A stretch of DNA of 64,000 nt from an uncultured Fibrobacter sp. (GTDB lineage: Bacteria > Fibrobacterota > Fibrobacteria > Fibrobacterales > Fibrobacteraceae), in the NCBI GenBank assembly GCA_934699585.1, contig CAKUWY010000017.1:1-64000 (forward strand), in the 5' to 3' direction. The notes beneath the pieces were generated by a model. The model was not told the DNA's origin. It ran no database searches and saw only the letters and a program-made list of their open reading frames with translations. Positions 16,866 to 25,011 of the stretch are shown in pieces. The translations under genes and the position numbers were made by a program. The stretch's first letter is position 1. The number at the start of each line of letters is the position of its first letter.

Positions 16866-18371
16866 CTACGCTTCGGGCTTCATCAGCGGGAACAGCTGCA
16901 CATCTCTAATGGTCTGTTGGTTCGTAAGCAGCATAACCATGCGGTCGATACCGAAGCCCACGCCACCGGTAGGAGGCAGGCCAGATTCGATAGCATGCAT
17001 GAAGTTTTCGTCCATCGGGTGGGTTTCGCCTTCGCCACCGCGGCCGCGGCGCACCTGGTCTTCCAGGAGCTCACGCTGACGGATGGGGTCGTTCAGTTCG
17101 GTATAGGCGTTGCCCAGTTCCCAGCCGTTAGCGTAGGGCTCGAACTGTTCGATAAGGCCTTCGATGGTACGGTGCTTTTTGCAGAGCGGAGTACTTTCGG
17201 TGGGCATATCCTTGATGAAGGTCGGCTGGATGAGCTTGTCTTCCACGGTGAGCTCGAACAGTTCGAGGATACCGCGGCCGCGGCTGAATTCGCCGTCCAG
17301 GTGTCCGCCCAATTCTTCCATCTTGGCCTTGATTTCGTCGTCGCTCATGTCGTTCACCTTAAGGCCGCCGAACTTTTCGATGGCTTCAATCATGCTGTAG
17401 CGGGGCCACGGGGCCTTGAAGTCGATTTCCTTACCCTGGTATTCAATCTTGGTGGTGCCGTTGGCGGCAATGCAAGCGCGTTCGTAGATGTTTTCGAAGT
17501 GCACCATCATGTCGTTGTAGTCGGCATAGGCTTCGTAGAATTCGAGGCCAGTGAATTCCGGGCTATGGGTACGGTCCATGCCTTCATTACGGAAGTTCTT
17601 CGAGAATTCGAAAACCTTTTCCATACCGCCCACGATGCAGCGTTTCAGGTAAAGTTCCGGAGCCACGCGTAGGTAGAGCGTCATGTCGCAAGCGTTGTGG
17701 TGCGTGGTGAACGGACGGGCGTTTGCGCCGCCGTAAATCGGCTGGAGCGTCGGAGTTTCGACTTCAATGAATCCCTTTTCGATCAAGTATTCGCGGATGG
17801 CCTGCAAAATCTTGAAACGCTTGATGAACACGTCCTTCACATCATCGTTCAAGGCCATGTCGATGTAACGCTGGCGGTAGCGTGTATCCACGTCGGCAAA
17901 TTCATTGAATACAACCTTGTTGCCGTTTTCATCGATCTTTTCCTTGGCGACCGGAAGCGGGCGCACAGCCTTACTGAGCATGGTCACCTTCTTCACGTGC
18001 ACGGAGTATTCGCCCGTCTGCGTTTCGAACATGAAACCGTTTACGCCTATAAAGTCACCCAAGTCGGTCATCTTGACGATTTCGTAGTTTTCTTCGCCCA
18101 CTTCGTCGCGGGCCACCACCACCTGGAGGCGGCCATAGCGATCCTTCAGGTGCATAAAGCACATTTTGCCCTTACGGTTAAAGCGAACCACGCGGCCAGC
18201 AAATGCAACTTCTTCACCAGAGGCCATCAGGGCAGCCTTGTTTTCTTTCAAAACCTTGGAATCGTGCGTACGGTTGAACTTGTGCGGATAAGCCTCCACA
18301 CCCATTTCCTTGAACTTCGCAAGCTTCGCGAGGCGAGCCTGCACCTGGTCATTCATGTCTTGCATTGCCAT
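16866..18371 (-). CDS. lysS: Lysyl-tRNA synthetase, class II
   Basis: This 501-residue enzyme charges tRNA-Lys. An N-terminal OB-fold anticodon-binding domain covers about residues 20-150. The class II catalytic domain has motif 2 in FRNEGMDRTHSPEFTGLEFYEA (read in two parts) and motif 3 GFGIDRMVMLL near the end. ATG 18371 (MAMQDMNDQVQARL) is chosen, with AGGA 7 bases upstream. The frame runs 35 codons further upstream but that part crosses a palindromic repeat at 18423-18448 and is not family-like. Confidence 0.96.
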   Translation of the reverse strand: MAMQDMNDQVQARLAKLAKFKEMGVEAYPHKFNRTHDSKVLKENKAALMASGEEVAFAGRVVRFNRKGKMCFMHLKDRYGRLQVVVARDEVGEENYEIVKMTDLGDFIGVNGFMFETQTGEYSVHVKKVTMLSKAVRPLPVAKEKIDENGNKVVFNEFADVDTRYRQRYIDMALNDDVKDVFIKRFKILQAIREYLIEKGFIEVETPTLQPIYGGANARPFTTHHNACDMTLYLRVAPELYLKRCIVGGMEKVFEFSKNFRNEGMDRTHSPEFTGLEFYEAYADYNDMMVHFENIYERACIAANGTTKIEYQGKEIDFKAPWPRYSMIEAIEKFGGLKVNDMSDDEIKAKMEELGGHLDGEFSRGRGILELFELTVEDKLIQPTFIKDMPTESTPLCKKHRTIEGLIEQFEPYANGWELGNAYTELNDPIRQRELLEDQVRRGRGGEGETHPMDENFMHAIESGLPPTGGVGFGIDRMVMLLTNQQTIRDVQLFPLMKPEA

Positions 18372-18422
18372 AATAGGATCCTTTAAATTTTTACGGCGAA
18401 AATTTAGAAATTTCATCTCTAC

Positions 18423-18448
18423 GTCATGCCCGATCCAGTCGGGCATCT
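18423..18448. repeat. Palindromic repeat, family A, upstream of lysS
   Basis: On the minus strand AGATGCCCGA and TCGGGCATGAC enclose a CTGGA loop. The arms differ from the copy at 8703 but pair perfectly. Confidence 0.8.
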
Positions 18449-18483
18449 CCCTTTTATTAGGGTATAAACCCTTCAAAAATAGA

Positions 18484-18532
18484 AGATTCCCGCCTTGATT
18501 CGACTTCGCTCACCACAGGTCGCGGGAATGAC
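18484..18532. repeat. Palindromic repeat, family A, long form
   Basis: These 49 bases match the copy inside hemA (59125-59173) at 46 positions. Two of the three differences are compensating changes in the arms (ATTCCCG/CGGGAAT here, ATCCCCG/CGGGGAT in hemA). Confidence 0.85.
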
Positions 18533-18567
18533 AATATAAATCGCGGAAACAACAGTTTAAGGGGAAA

Positions 18568-19560
18568 TTAAATTTTGAAACAATAGGCTTCGTGGGTGCC
18601 GACCTTGACGCAGGGCGGGACTTCTGCCGTTAGGCAAGGCCTGTCACACAATTCACAGCGGTCCGCAAAGCGGCAGCCCTGTACAAAATCCCTGGCATGG
18701 GGCACTTGGCCCGGAATAGAGCGCAGGGTTCCTAGATCTTCGTGGCTCTCGGGAATGGCCGAGAGGAGCCCTCGGGTATAGGGGTGCATAGGCGAAGAGA
18801 TAACTTCGCTAGTGGCCCCTATCTCAACAACACGGCCGGCATACATCACAGCCATGCGTTCTGCATACTGGGAAACGATTCCCATGTTGTGGGTAATCAA
18901 GAGCACCGCCGTCCCTGTAGTTTTGGCCAAGTCCTTCAGCACTGCAAGAACCTGTGCCTGGACGGTCACATCCAGGGCCGTAGTAGGTTCGTCGGCGATA
19001 ATCAGCTTGGGTTTCGGGAGTAGCGCCATCACAATGCAGATACGCTGGAGCATGCCGCCCGAAAGTTCGTGGGGGTACGAATCAAGTACACGGTCAATGT
19101 CCTTGAAGCCCGCCAGAGCAAGCATGTCCCGGATTTCGGACATGGAATCGGCGCACTTCCTTTCACAGAACCTGAACACTTCCAAGAGCTGTTTCTTGAT
19201 AGTCAGTACCGGATTCAAGGCCTGCATGGGCTCCTGGAAAATACAGGATATTTCGGAGCCGCGAACCCGCTGCATCTCCTTCAGGGAAATTTTAGTCAGG
19301 TCAACCGTTTCACCGCCATCACGACGCAACAGCACAGAGCCTCCGACCACCTTCGCCGAAGGCGTGGGCAAGAGCCGCAAAATGGCCATGGCGGTAACGC
19401 TCTTGCCGCAACCGGACTCCCCCACCAAGGCAAAGAATTCTCCGTCGTCAATATAAAAGCTGATCCGGTCCGTTACCTGGACGGGTGTTGCCGCAGGTTC
19501 ACCATTTTTGTGATGACCGAATGCGACAGACAGGTCGTTTATATCAAGCAGGTGTGACAT
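18568..19560 (-). CDS. Oligopeptide/dipeptide ABC transporter ATPase (OppD/YejF half-like)
   Basis: This 330-residue ATPase energises a peptide importer. It has Walker A GESGCGKS, signature LSGGMLQR, Walker B LIIADEPTTALDVT and the H-loop LLITHNMG. The C-terminal oligo_HPY extension carries the cysteine motif CRFADRCELCDRPC typical of OppD/DppD. Its neighbour upstream is a YejE-like permease, yet YejF is normally a double ATPase of about 530 residues, so this is a single-domain version. No Shine-Dalgarno is visible: a GGTTAG repeat tract touches the start codon. Confidence 0.9.
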   Translation of the reverse strand: MSHLLDINDLSVAFGHHKNGEPAATPVQVTDRISFYIDDGEFFALVGESGCGKSVTAMAILRLLPTPSAKVVGGSVLLRRDGGETVDLTKISLKEMQRVRGSEISCIFQEPMQALNPVLTIKKQLLEVFRFCERKCADSMSEIRDMLALAGFKDIDRVLDSYPHELSGGMLQRICIVMALLPKPKLIIADEPTTALDVTVQAQVLAVLKDLAKTTGTAVLLITHNMGIVSQYAERMAVMYAGRVVEIGATSEVISSPMHPYTRGLLSAIPESHEDLGTLRSIPGQVPHARDFVQGCRFADRCELCDRPCLTAEVPPCVKVGTHEAYCFKI

Positions 19561-19633
19561 GGTCAGTGGTTGGTGGTTAGTGGTTAGTGGTTAGTATGAG
19601 GAATGAGATGTGGAGTGTGGAATGTGAAATTTT
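19561..19633. repeat. GGTTAGTG repeat tract followed by GTGTGGAATG tract
   Basis: TGGTTAG words repeat four times at 19566-19595, then a TGAGGAATGAGATGTGG-type tract follows to 19633. A near copy of this pair lies at 54407-54485. It fills most of the 109-bp gap between the ATPase and permease genes. Confidence 0.65.
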
Positions 19634-19669
19634 TTCCTTAATTCTTAATTACACATTTCTCATTACACA

Positions 19670-20749
19670 CTATTCATACCGGTCTCCCGACTTCGGATCC
19701 ATGGCGTCACGGACGCCCTCTCCAACAAATGTGGTGAGCAACAGAGTAATGAAAAGTGCAGCGACGGTGCTTACAGAAATCCATGGTGCGTAAAGGTTGT
19801 TCAGCCCCTGGCTCATGAGTTCGCCCCAGCTGGGCGTAGGCGGTTGCAACCCAAAGCCCAAAAAATCAAGGGATGTCAGGCTTCCGATACCGCCAATCAA
19901 GGTAAAGGGGAATAGCGTCACCACAGGGGTCAATGCGTTTGGCAAGATTTCCTTGAAAAAGATATGCCTGTGCCCAAGGCCCAGGACCTTTGCCGACTGC
20001 ACATAGGTCATATTGCGGAGTTTCAGGAATTCGCCGCGCATGTAATAGCTCAAGGAAATCCAGTTGAAAGCCGCCATAATCACAATCAACAACCAGAAAC
20101 TGCGGCCATAAATGCTGCCGATCAAAATCACGATGTAGAGCATGGGGAGCGACGACCAGATTTCGATCATGCGCTGCATTCCGGTATCCCAGAACTTGCC
20201 CAGATACCCCTGGATACCGCCAATGACGATGCCGAGGAAAGTTCCCAAAATGGTGAGAAACAAACTGAACGAAATACAAATGCGGAACCCGTGAATCAGG
20301 CGGGCAAGCACATCGCGACCGTTGCTGTCGGTACCAAGCCAATGGCGGGAACTGGGGGCAAATGGCGGAGCGCCTTCTTCTGTCAAGTCCGCCTTCAAAG
20401 GATCGTGGGCAATGGGCGGCATCAGGGCCCACATCTCGGGGCAGCCCCCTGCCTTCGTGTAACCTTCCGCCGCTTCTTCTTCGCATTCACGAACGTCGGC
20501 AAAAAGCTTGCCGTAATCCGCTTCGGTCTGGTAATCGCCGCCAAAATCCTGCTCGCTGTAACGCACGAAGGCTGGGAAATAGCTCTTGCCGTTGTACTTC
20601 AGGTACAGCGGTTCGTCGTTTACCGTCCAGGGGCTTGTCAGCGAAAGAAGGTAGGCCACCACCAGCACCACCAGCGACACGAAGGCCCGCTCGTTCCTAT
20701 AAAAGCGGAGCAAGCGGTTCTTGGTCTCTGTGGTAATACGGATGTGCAT
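19670..20749 (-). CDS. yejE: Peptide/microcin-type ABC permease, YejE-like
   Basis: This 359-residue protein is the inner-membrane permease of a YejABEF-type peptide importer. An N-terminal helix (FVSLVVLVVAYLLSLTSPW) is followed by the characteristic YejE segment NDEPLYLKYNGKSYFPAF and FGGDYQTEADY, then WLGTDSNGRDVLARLIHGF and a five-helix DppC-like domain with the EAA-type loop VLGLGHRHIFFKEILPNAL. ATG 20749 is preferred to the ATG at 20800, which adds 17 hydrophobic codons next to a repeat. The binding protein YejA and partner YejB are not in the window. Confidence 0.88.
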   Translation of the reverse strand: MHIRITTETKNRLLRFYRNERAFVSLVVLVVAYLLSLTSPWTVNDEPLYLKYNGKSYFPAFVRYSEQDFGGDYQTEADYGKLFADVRECEEEAAEGYTKAGGCPEMWALMPPIAHDPLKADLTEEGAPPFAPSSRHWLGTDSNGRDVLARLIHGFRICISFSLFLTILGTFLGIVIGGIQGYLGKFWDTGMQRMIEIWSSLPMLYIVILIGSIYGRSFWLLIVIMAAFNWISLSYYMRGEFLKLRNMTYVQSAKVLGLGHRHIFFKEILPNALTPVVTLFPFTLIGGIGSLTSLDFLGFGLQPPTPSWGELMSQGLNNLYAPWISVSTVAALFITLLLTTFVGEGVRDAMDPKSGDRYE

Positions 20750-20788
20750 GACGAGGGATAATATAATTTTTATTGCAGGAAGAAAAGG

Positions 20789-20814
20789 AGATGCCCGCAC
20801 AAGGCGGGCATGAC
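20789..20814. repeat. Palindromic repeat, family A, with degraded second half-copy
   Basis: AGATGCCCGC and GCGGGCATGAC enclose ACAAG. A degraded right arm (GCGGGTATGAC) follows at 20826-20836. It fills the gap upstream of the permease gene. Confidence 0.75.
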
Positions 20815-20854
20815 AATCGGGGGTTGGCGGGTATGACGATTTAAGACTGGCTGC

Positions 20855-22315
20855 TCAAACTCGGCCGCCGAATTCGAATCCGGCGTCTTCAACAGCCTTT
20901 TTCAGGGCAGACTCGTCCACATCGTGCTCGTCGTGCCATTCCACACGGAGTTCCTTGCTGGCCACGTCGGCGACAGCGGATTCCACACCGTCCAATAGCC
21001 GGGCCGCCTTCTCCACACAGGCCTTGCAGTGGCTACAACTCATGCCCAAAACCCGATAAACGCACTCGACAGGTTCCTCGTGTTCGTGTTCACATTCGCA
21101 ATGTTCATGACCGTCGCAATGTGATTCGGCTGGCTCACCAACCTCGCTATGGTCGTGCCCACATTCACAGCAGGTCCCTGAGCCTGTCGAAGGGCCATGG
21201 CAACCGCAACCCTTGTGGGCAAACTTCGCGTAAATCATAAGCGCCGCCAAGAGCACCGCGCAAGCGTAATCAAACACGCCTAGCGCCCCATGCCCGTGAC
21301 ATTCAACAGAACCGTGAGGGAGCATGGCAGAAAGGAAGGTATCCATAAAGAACATATCTACGACAAAGCCAAAGAACATGGCCCCGAAGGCGATGGAGGC
21401 CAGGTATGCAAAAAGGGTACGCCTACCGAAGGCCTTTCCCACCACCAGCATGCTGGCTATACTTGTGGCAGGCCCCGCCATCAACAGCACCAGGGCAGCC
21501 CCCGGGGTAATGCCTTTAGCCACTAGCGCCAAGGCCAGCGGAATGGAACCCGTCGCACAGGTATACATGGGCATGGCAAGCACCAGCACCACCAGCATGC
21601 AAAGCAGCGGGTATTCGTGCAAGAACAAGAAAAAGTCGTCGGGCACAAAGGCCGCAATCAAGGCTCCAAGCAGAAGACCTATAACAAGCCACTTGCTCAC
21701 GTCCCCCACCATGTTCACGAAGCCGTATTCAAAAGTCCCTTTGACCTTTTGCGCAAAGGACGCCTTTTCATGATGGTCAGGGTCTTCGTGCCCGCAAGAG
21801 CAACGGCCCTCTTCACAGTCGCAATGCCCATGACCGTGGTGTTCATGCTCATGAGATTCTCCGATGACCGCAACACCTGTTTCCGGCTCGTTTTTGGTCA
21901 CCAAATTCGTGAACACACCGCCAAGCATAGCCGTCACAAAGGCTGCTATGGGGCGAAGCACCGCAAAGGGCCCGCCCAGAAGCGAATAAGTCGCCAAAAT
22001 GGAATCCACACCTGTGGCAGGCGTCGAAATCAGAAAACTGACGCTGGCCCCCTTGCTGGCCCCTTCCCGCCGGAGTGCGATAGAAGTGGGAATCACGCCG
22101 CAACTGCATATAGGGAGCGGCACACCGAACAGGGCAGACCAAAGCACCGACTTGAAATTCGGCTTGGAAATCTTGGGCACGTACAGGTGGTTCGGCACCC
22201 ACACATGCAAGATTCCCGCCAGCAGAAAGCCCAGCAGCAAAAACGGGGCCATCTCTGAAAAAAGCGTTACAAATTGCCAAAAAAACTTCTCGACTATTTC
22301 GACAAAGGCGGACAT
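20855..22315 (-). CDS. Metal efflux permease (ArsP/SO_0444-like) with C-terminal HMA domain
   Basis: This 486-residue membrane protein has two permease halves with about ten helices. The first half contains FGVPLPICSCGVIPTSIALR and STPATGVDSI, and the second CATGSIPLALALVAKG and MAGPATSIASM, the signature repeats of the DUF318/ArsP_1 family. A His/Cys/Glu-rich loop (HEHEHHGHGHCDCEEG) joins the halves, and a second one follows the barrel. Residues about 418-486 are a heavy-metal-associated domain with GMSCSHCKAC. Start ATG 22315 has GGGAG six bases upstream. It follows a CzrA-like regulator by one base, so zinc or copper export is inferred. Residues about 373-381 are encoded by a repeat shared with ntpI. 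Confidence 0.88.
   Translation of the reverse strand: MSAFVEIVEKFFWQFVTLFSEMAPFLLLGFLLAGILHVWVPNHLYVPKISKPNFKSVLWSALFGVPLPICSCGVIPTSIALRREGASKGASVSFLISTPATGVDSILATYSLLGGPFAVLRPIAAFVTAMLGGVFTNLVTKNEPETGVAVIGESHEHEHHGHGHCDCEEGRCSCGHEDPDHHEKASFAQKVKGTFEYGFVNMVGDVSKWLVIGLLLGALIAAFVPDDFFLFLHEYPLLCMLVVLVLAMPMYTCATGSIPLALALVAKGITPGAALVLLMAGPATSIASMLVVGKAFGRRTLFAYLASIAFGAMFFGFVVDMFFMDTFLSAMLPHGSVECHGHGALGVFDYACAVLLAALMIYAKFAHKGCGCHGPSTGSGTCCECGHDHSEVGEPAESHCDGHEHCECEHEHEEPVECVYRVLGMSCSHCKACVEKAARLLDGVESAVADVASKELRVEWHDEHDVDESALKKAVEDAGFEFGGRV
21172..21196. repeat. 25-bp element inside the metal permease gene, second copy of 1989-2013
   Basis: Twenty-three of 25 bases match the copy in ntpI. It is in the same orientation but a different reading frame, giving GPSTGSGT here. 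The element interrupts the His/Cys-rich linker before the HMA domain. Confidence 0.75.
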
Positions 22316-22316
22316 T

Positions 22317-22640
22317 TTATACTCCCTTCTTGTGCATAATGTGAGCAAGGCCCGTATTGAAAATCAGGCCGATGTGCTCGTCGTCCAAAGCATAAAAAAC
22401 GGTGCGACCTACCCTGCGGGGTTTCACCAGGCCTGCCGTTCTCAAGATCCTGAGCTGGTGGCTTACCGCCGACTGCCCCAGTTGCAGTTTTTCTGCTATC
22501 TCGTTTACCGAAATCTCCCCCGAAAGGAGAATCTCGATAATGCGGATACGGGTGGTATCCCCGAAAAACTTGAAGAATTCGGACAGCTCAAAAAGGGTGT
22601 CCAATGAAAGCGGTTTGTCGTTATATGAACAATCATTCAT
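22317..22640 (-). CDS. ArsR/SmtB-family metal-sensing repressor with CzrA-like alpha-5 zinc site
   Basis: This 107-residue winged-helix repressor has LSEFFKFFGDTTRIRIIEIL, the recognition segment VNEIAEKLQLGQSAVSHQLR, and a wing with RVGRTVFYALDD. No ELCVCDL arsenic site is present. The C-terminal helix has Asp, His two residues later, His eleven further and His three after that (DEHI, then AHIMH), the exact alpha-5 spacing of zinc sensors such as CzrA. The frame extends upstream to 22739, but a good promoter and a palindromic operator lie within that extension, and ATG 22640 falls where transcription should start. I therefore set the start there as a leaderless mRNA; the longer product remains possible. 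Confidence 0.8.
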   Translation of the reverse strand: MNDCSYNDKPLSLDTLFELSEFFKFFGDTTRIRIIEILLSGEISVNEIAEKLQLGQSAVSHQLRILRTAGLVKPRRVGRTVFYALDDEHIGLIFNTGLAHIMHKKGV

Positions 22641-22642
22641 AT
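22623..22642. promoter_or_regulatory. Candidate ArsR/SmtB-type operator
   Basis: ATATGAA, six bases, TTCATAT is a perfect 7-6-7 inverted repeat resembling metalloregulator operators. It covers the predicted transcription start and the first codons of the repressor, so binding would block initiation. Confidence 0.6.
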
Positions 22643-22647
22643 TTTCA

Positions 22648-22676
22648 TATATAGAAACATTCATCTGTTTTGGCAA
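22648..22676 (-). promoter_or_regulatory. Promoter of the metal repressor/permease operon
   Basis: TTGCCA (22676-22671), a 17-base spacer, and TATATA (22653-22648) form a near-consensus promoter. The expected start point, seven bases downstream, is the A of ATG 22640. Confidence 0.6.
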
Positions 22677-22795
22677 GGTACCCACCCGCTTTGTGATTTC
22701 CATCACGTTCTCAACAGCCTTTATGGACAATTTATCCATGAAAAACGCCGATTTTTTAAAATTTTGACCGATTTATAAAGGTATTTTTGTTGTTG

Positions 22796-23614
22796 ATGAT
22801 GAATTTTTCCGACACCCCGGACTACCGGGACTATCTGAAAGAGTACTACGACCGCAGAAAGTCGGAGATGCCCCTGTATAGCTATCGCATGATGGGCGAC
22901 AAGCTGGGGCTGGATTCTAGTTACCTGTACAGGGTCCTCCAAAAAAAACAGCACCTTCCCGCTCACGCCCTCCCCGCCGCCAAAGAAATTCTCTCTCTCT
23001 CGGGCAGGCAGGCAGAATATTTTGAACTGCTCTATTCCGCAGCCGTCACCAAGGACAAGAACAAACGGGAAGAGCTGATGGCCAAGGCCCTCTCTCTCCG
23101 TGACGTACACCTCCACAGCCTGCAGCAGGCTGAACTGAAGCTTCTGGAAAACTGGTGGATTCCTGCCGTGCGCGCCTACCTGGAACTGAACGGTGGCGTG
23201 GTAAACCTGAAGCAAATCGCCAAGGACATTTGTCCTCCCATTACCGAAGAACAGGCCAAGGAAGCCATCGACACCCTGCTGGAGGTTGGGCTTGTCAAGA
23301 AGATGGCCTCGGGCAAGCTGGCCCTGACCGACGCCCACCTGACCGTCGGTGGCCCTGAGAAGAAAACTGCCGTCCGCAAGTTTCAGAGGCAGATTCTAGG
23401 ACTGGCTGCCGATTCTCTGAATAACACCCCCGTAGAAGAGCGAAACATTTCCACCCTGACCCTTTCCGTAGATCAAGCCTGCTTCAACGACCTGGGGGAC
23501 ATGCTCAAGGAATTCCGCCGTCTGGTCCAGAAAAGGGTGGACGGGGTCAAAAATCCTGACAGGGTAATGCAACTTTCCATGGCTTTTTTCCCTGTAGCCC
23601 ACAAAAACAAATAA
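22796..23614 (+). CDS. TIGR02147-type Fibrobacter paralogous family protein
   Basis: This 272-residue protein belongs to a family expanded in Fibrobacter succinogenes and often paired with a lipoprotein gene, as here. The N-terminus has the typical MNFSDTPDYRDYLKEYYD and a helix-turn-helix-like segment (SYRMMGDKLGLDSSYLYRV). The middle resembles a winged-helix fold (QAKEAIDTLLEVGLVKKM), and the end matches the family signature ALSVDQ-like LTLSVDQACFND and PDRVMQLSMAFFPV. Function is unknown; a transcription regulator is plausible. ATG 22796 or 22799 are equally good; TTG codons precede them. Confidence 0.9.
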   Translation: MMNFSDTPDYRDYLKEYYDRRKSEMPLYSYRMMGDKLGLDSSYLYRVLQKKQHLPAHALPAAKEILSLSGRQAEYFELLYSAAVTKDKNKREELMAKALSLRDVHLHSLQQAELKLLENWWIPAVRAYLELNGGVVNLKQIAKDICPPITEEQAKEAIDTLLEVGLVKKMASGKLALTDAHLTVGGPEKKTAVRKFQRQILGLAADSLNNTPVEERNISTLTLSVDQACFNDLGDMLKEFRRLVQKRVDGVKNPDRVMQLSMAFFPVAHKNK

Positions 23615-23645
23615 AATAAGGTATATTAAGGGTTACAGGACGAAG

Positions 23646-24893
23646 ATGATTTGGGCAAAATACATAGGACTTTCGGCACTAGCTCTGCTGGCTGCATGTT
23701 CAAACGACGCAAAAGACGTTGCCGCCGGGTCCCTTGAAACCGAAAATTCCATCGCATTCCATGTGAAATTGGCAAACGGGCAGAACGCCTCCAAGGCGTA
23801 CGTCATCATCCATGATTCAAAGTACTTCGCAGACGATGCTGATCTGAATTCTACCCAGCATCCTCAGACCGACGAAAACGGAATTTTGGAATTGGATTCC
23901 CTGCCCAGAGGCAATTACATTGTAGAAGTTCGCGGTCTCCAAGATGAGCAGGAACAAAAGGGAGCTACCACTTTCGAAATCACTCAAGTCGATAATGACT
24001 CCGGCAAGGTAGTGACTGTGCAAACAGGCATTCCCGCATCTTTTGAAGGCAAGGCCTACACGGACAAATACCCCGCCTGGGTCATGATTCGCGGTCTGGA
24101 ATACAAGGTTCCCGTAGACTCCCAGGGCAACTTCTCCTTTGAGTCACTCCCCGAAGGCGTGTTCGAGTTCGTTCTGGTCCACTCGCAAACCAACATCGCG
24201 GGGGCGACGGTTTCCCAGATTCTTACAGAGGAAGAAATCTGCGTGGGTTGCAAGGATTTGGAACCCGTCAACCTGGTCGATAAAACCGTTCCGCCCAGGG
24301 ACTCCGTTTCTAGGGACACCGCTGCCGTGGATACCGCCGACACGGACACCATTTCCGGGGACACCCTCAAACACGTTGTTTTTGACGATTTCGAAAACGG
24401 TGTTTCCGCATGGTACGAATCCCATTCCGAAAAAGCTTCCGGAAGCCTTGAAATCTCCGAAGCTGGTGAAGGACGCAACGGTCTAGCGGCTCATTTTCAA
24501 TGCGTGAACGACTCCCTGTACAACTGGGCCCTGATGGGGCAATACCTGGGAGAATCCATCGACATGAGTGCTTTGGATTCTGTGGTGTTCTGGGCCAGAG
24601 GTTCTGTCAAGAACTACATTTCCTTTTCCTTTGACATCGTCAAGGCAGACTCCAAGGCCAATATTACCAATATCAAGTCCTGGACCCACATCGTACTGAC
24701 CGAGGAATGGGCCCGCTACTCCTTTACCCCAGCCGATATGATTGATGCCGAAAACCAGAATGGAGGCAATGTTGGATGGGATGCCGTAAAGGACAGCGTC
24801 ACTAACATTTCCATTTTCGGTGGAGCAGGCGGGGAATTCTGGATTGACGACATTGAATTTTTCGGTTTAGAAAAGATTACCTTCAAAGAATAA
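23646..24893 (+). CDS. Secreted lipoprotein with carboxypeptidase-regulatory-like and CBM11/CIA30-like domains
   Basis: This 415-residue lipoprotein has the signal IGLSALALLAACS with a lipobox Cys. Residues 35-125 form a prealbumin/CarboxypepD_reg-like domain (DENGILELDSLPRGNYIVEV). A second short beta domain follows. After a Thr/Asp-rich linker comes a jelly-roll domain (about 240-412) starting FDDFENGVSAWYES and ending GGEFWIDDIEFFG, like CBM11/CIA30 carbohydrate-binding folds. It begins 31 bp after the TIGR02147 gene and is probably co-transcribed with it. Substrate is unknown. Confidence 0.75.
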   Translation: MIWAKYIGLSALALLAACSNDAKDVAAGSLETENSIAFHVKLANGQNASKAYVIIHDSKYFADDADLNSTQHPQTDENGILELDSLPRGNYIVEVRGLQDEQEQKGATTFEITQVDNDSGKVVTVQTGIPASFEGKAYTDKYPAWVMIRGLEYKVPVDSQGNFSFESLPEGVFEFVLVHSQTNIAGATVSQILTEEEICVGCKDLEPVNLVDKTVPPRDSVSRDTAAVDTADTDTISGDTLKHVVFDDFENGVSAWYESHSEKASGSLEISEAGEGRNGLAAHFQCVNDSLYNWALMGQYLGESIDMSALDSVVFWARGSVKNYISFSFDIVKADSKANITNIKSWTHIVLTEEWARYSFTPADMIDAENQNGGNVGWDAVKDSVTNISIFGGAGGEFWIDDIEFFGLEKITFKE

Positions 24894-24916
24894 TCCCAAA
24901 TCTCTCCCCTCCCCCA

Positions 24917-24931
24917 TTGACAATTTGTCAA
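24917..24931. promoter_or_regulatory. Palindrome upstream of GH43 gene
   Basis: TTGACAATTTGTCAA is a 7-1-7 inverted repeat. It shares the 11-bp core GACAATTTGTC with a longer palindrome upstream of the GH10 gene at 27460-27484. The two are similarly placed before the start codons (80 and 68 bp). Confidence 0.5.
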
Positions 24932-24935
24932 CGGA

Positions 24936-24967
24936 AAGAACGGGTTCAAGGCCCGTTCTTTTGTTTT
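24936..24967 (+). terminator. Rho-independent terminator after lipoprotein gene
   Basis: AAGAACGGG and CCCGTTCTT form a perfect nine-pair stem with a seven-base loop, followed by TTGTTTT. It separates the lipoprotein gene from the GH43 gene. Confidence 0.85.
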
Positions 24968-25011
24968 ATAAGTCTAAATTTTTAATATAGATAAGTAAAA
25001 TGGGAGGGTCT

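Noticed and set aside
18372..18476. Extra 35 codons at the lysS start
   Set aside because: They cross a palindromic repeat and are not part of lysyl-tRNA synthetases; AGGA lies at the internal ATG.
22641..22739. Longer N-terminus of the ArsR-type repressor
   Set aside because: The extension contains a good promoter and lacks a ribosome site, and the product would exceed the usual family length by 33 residues.
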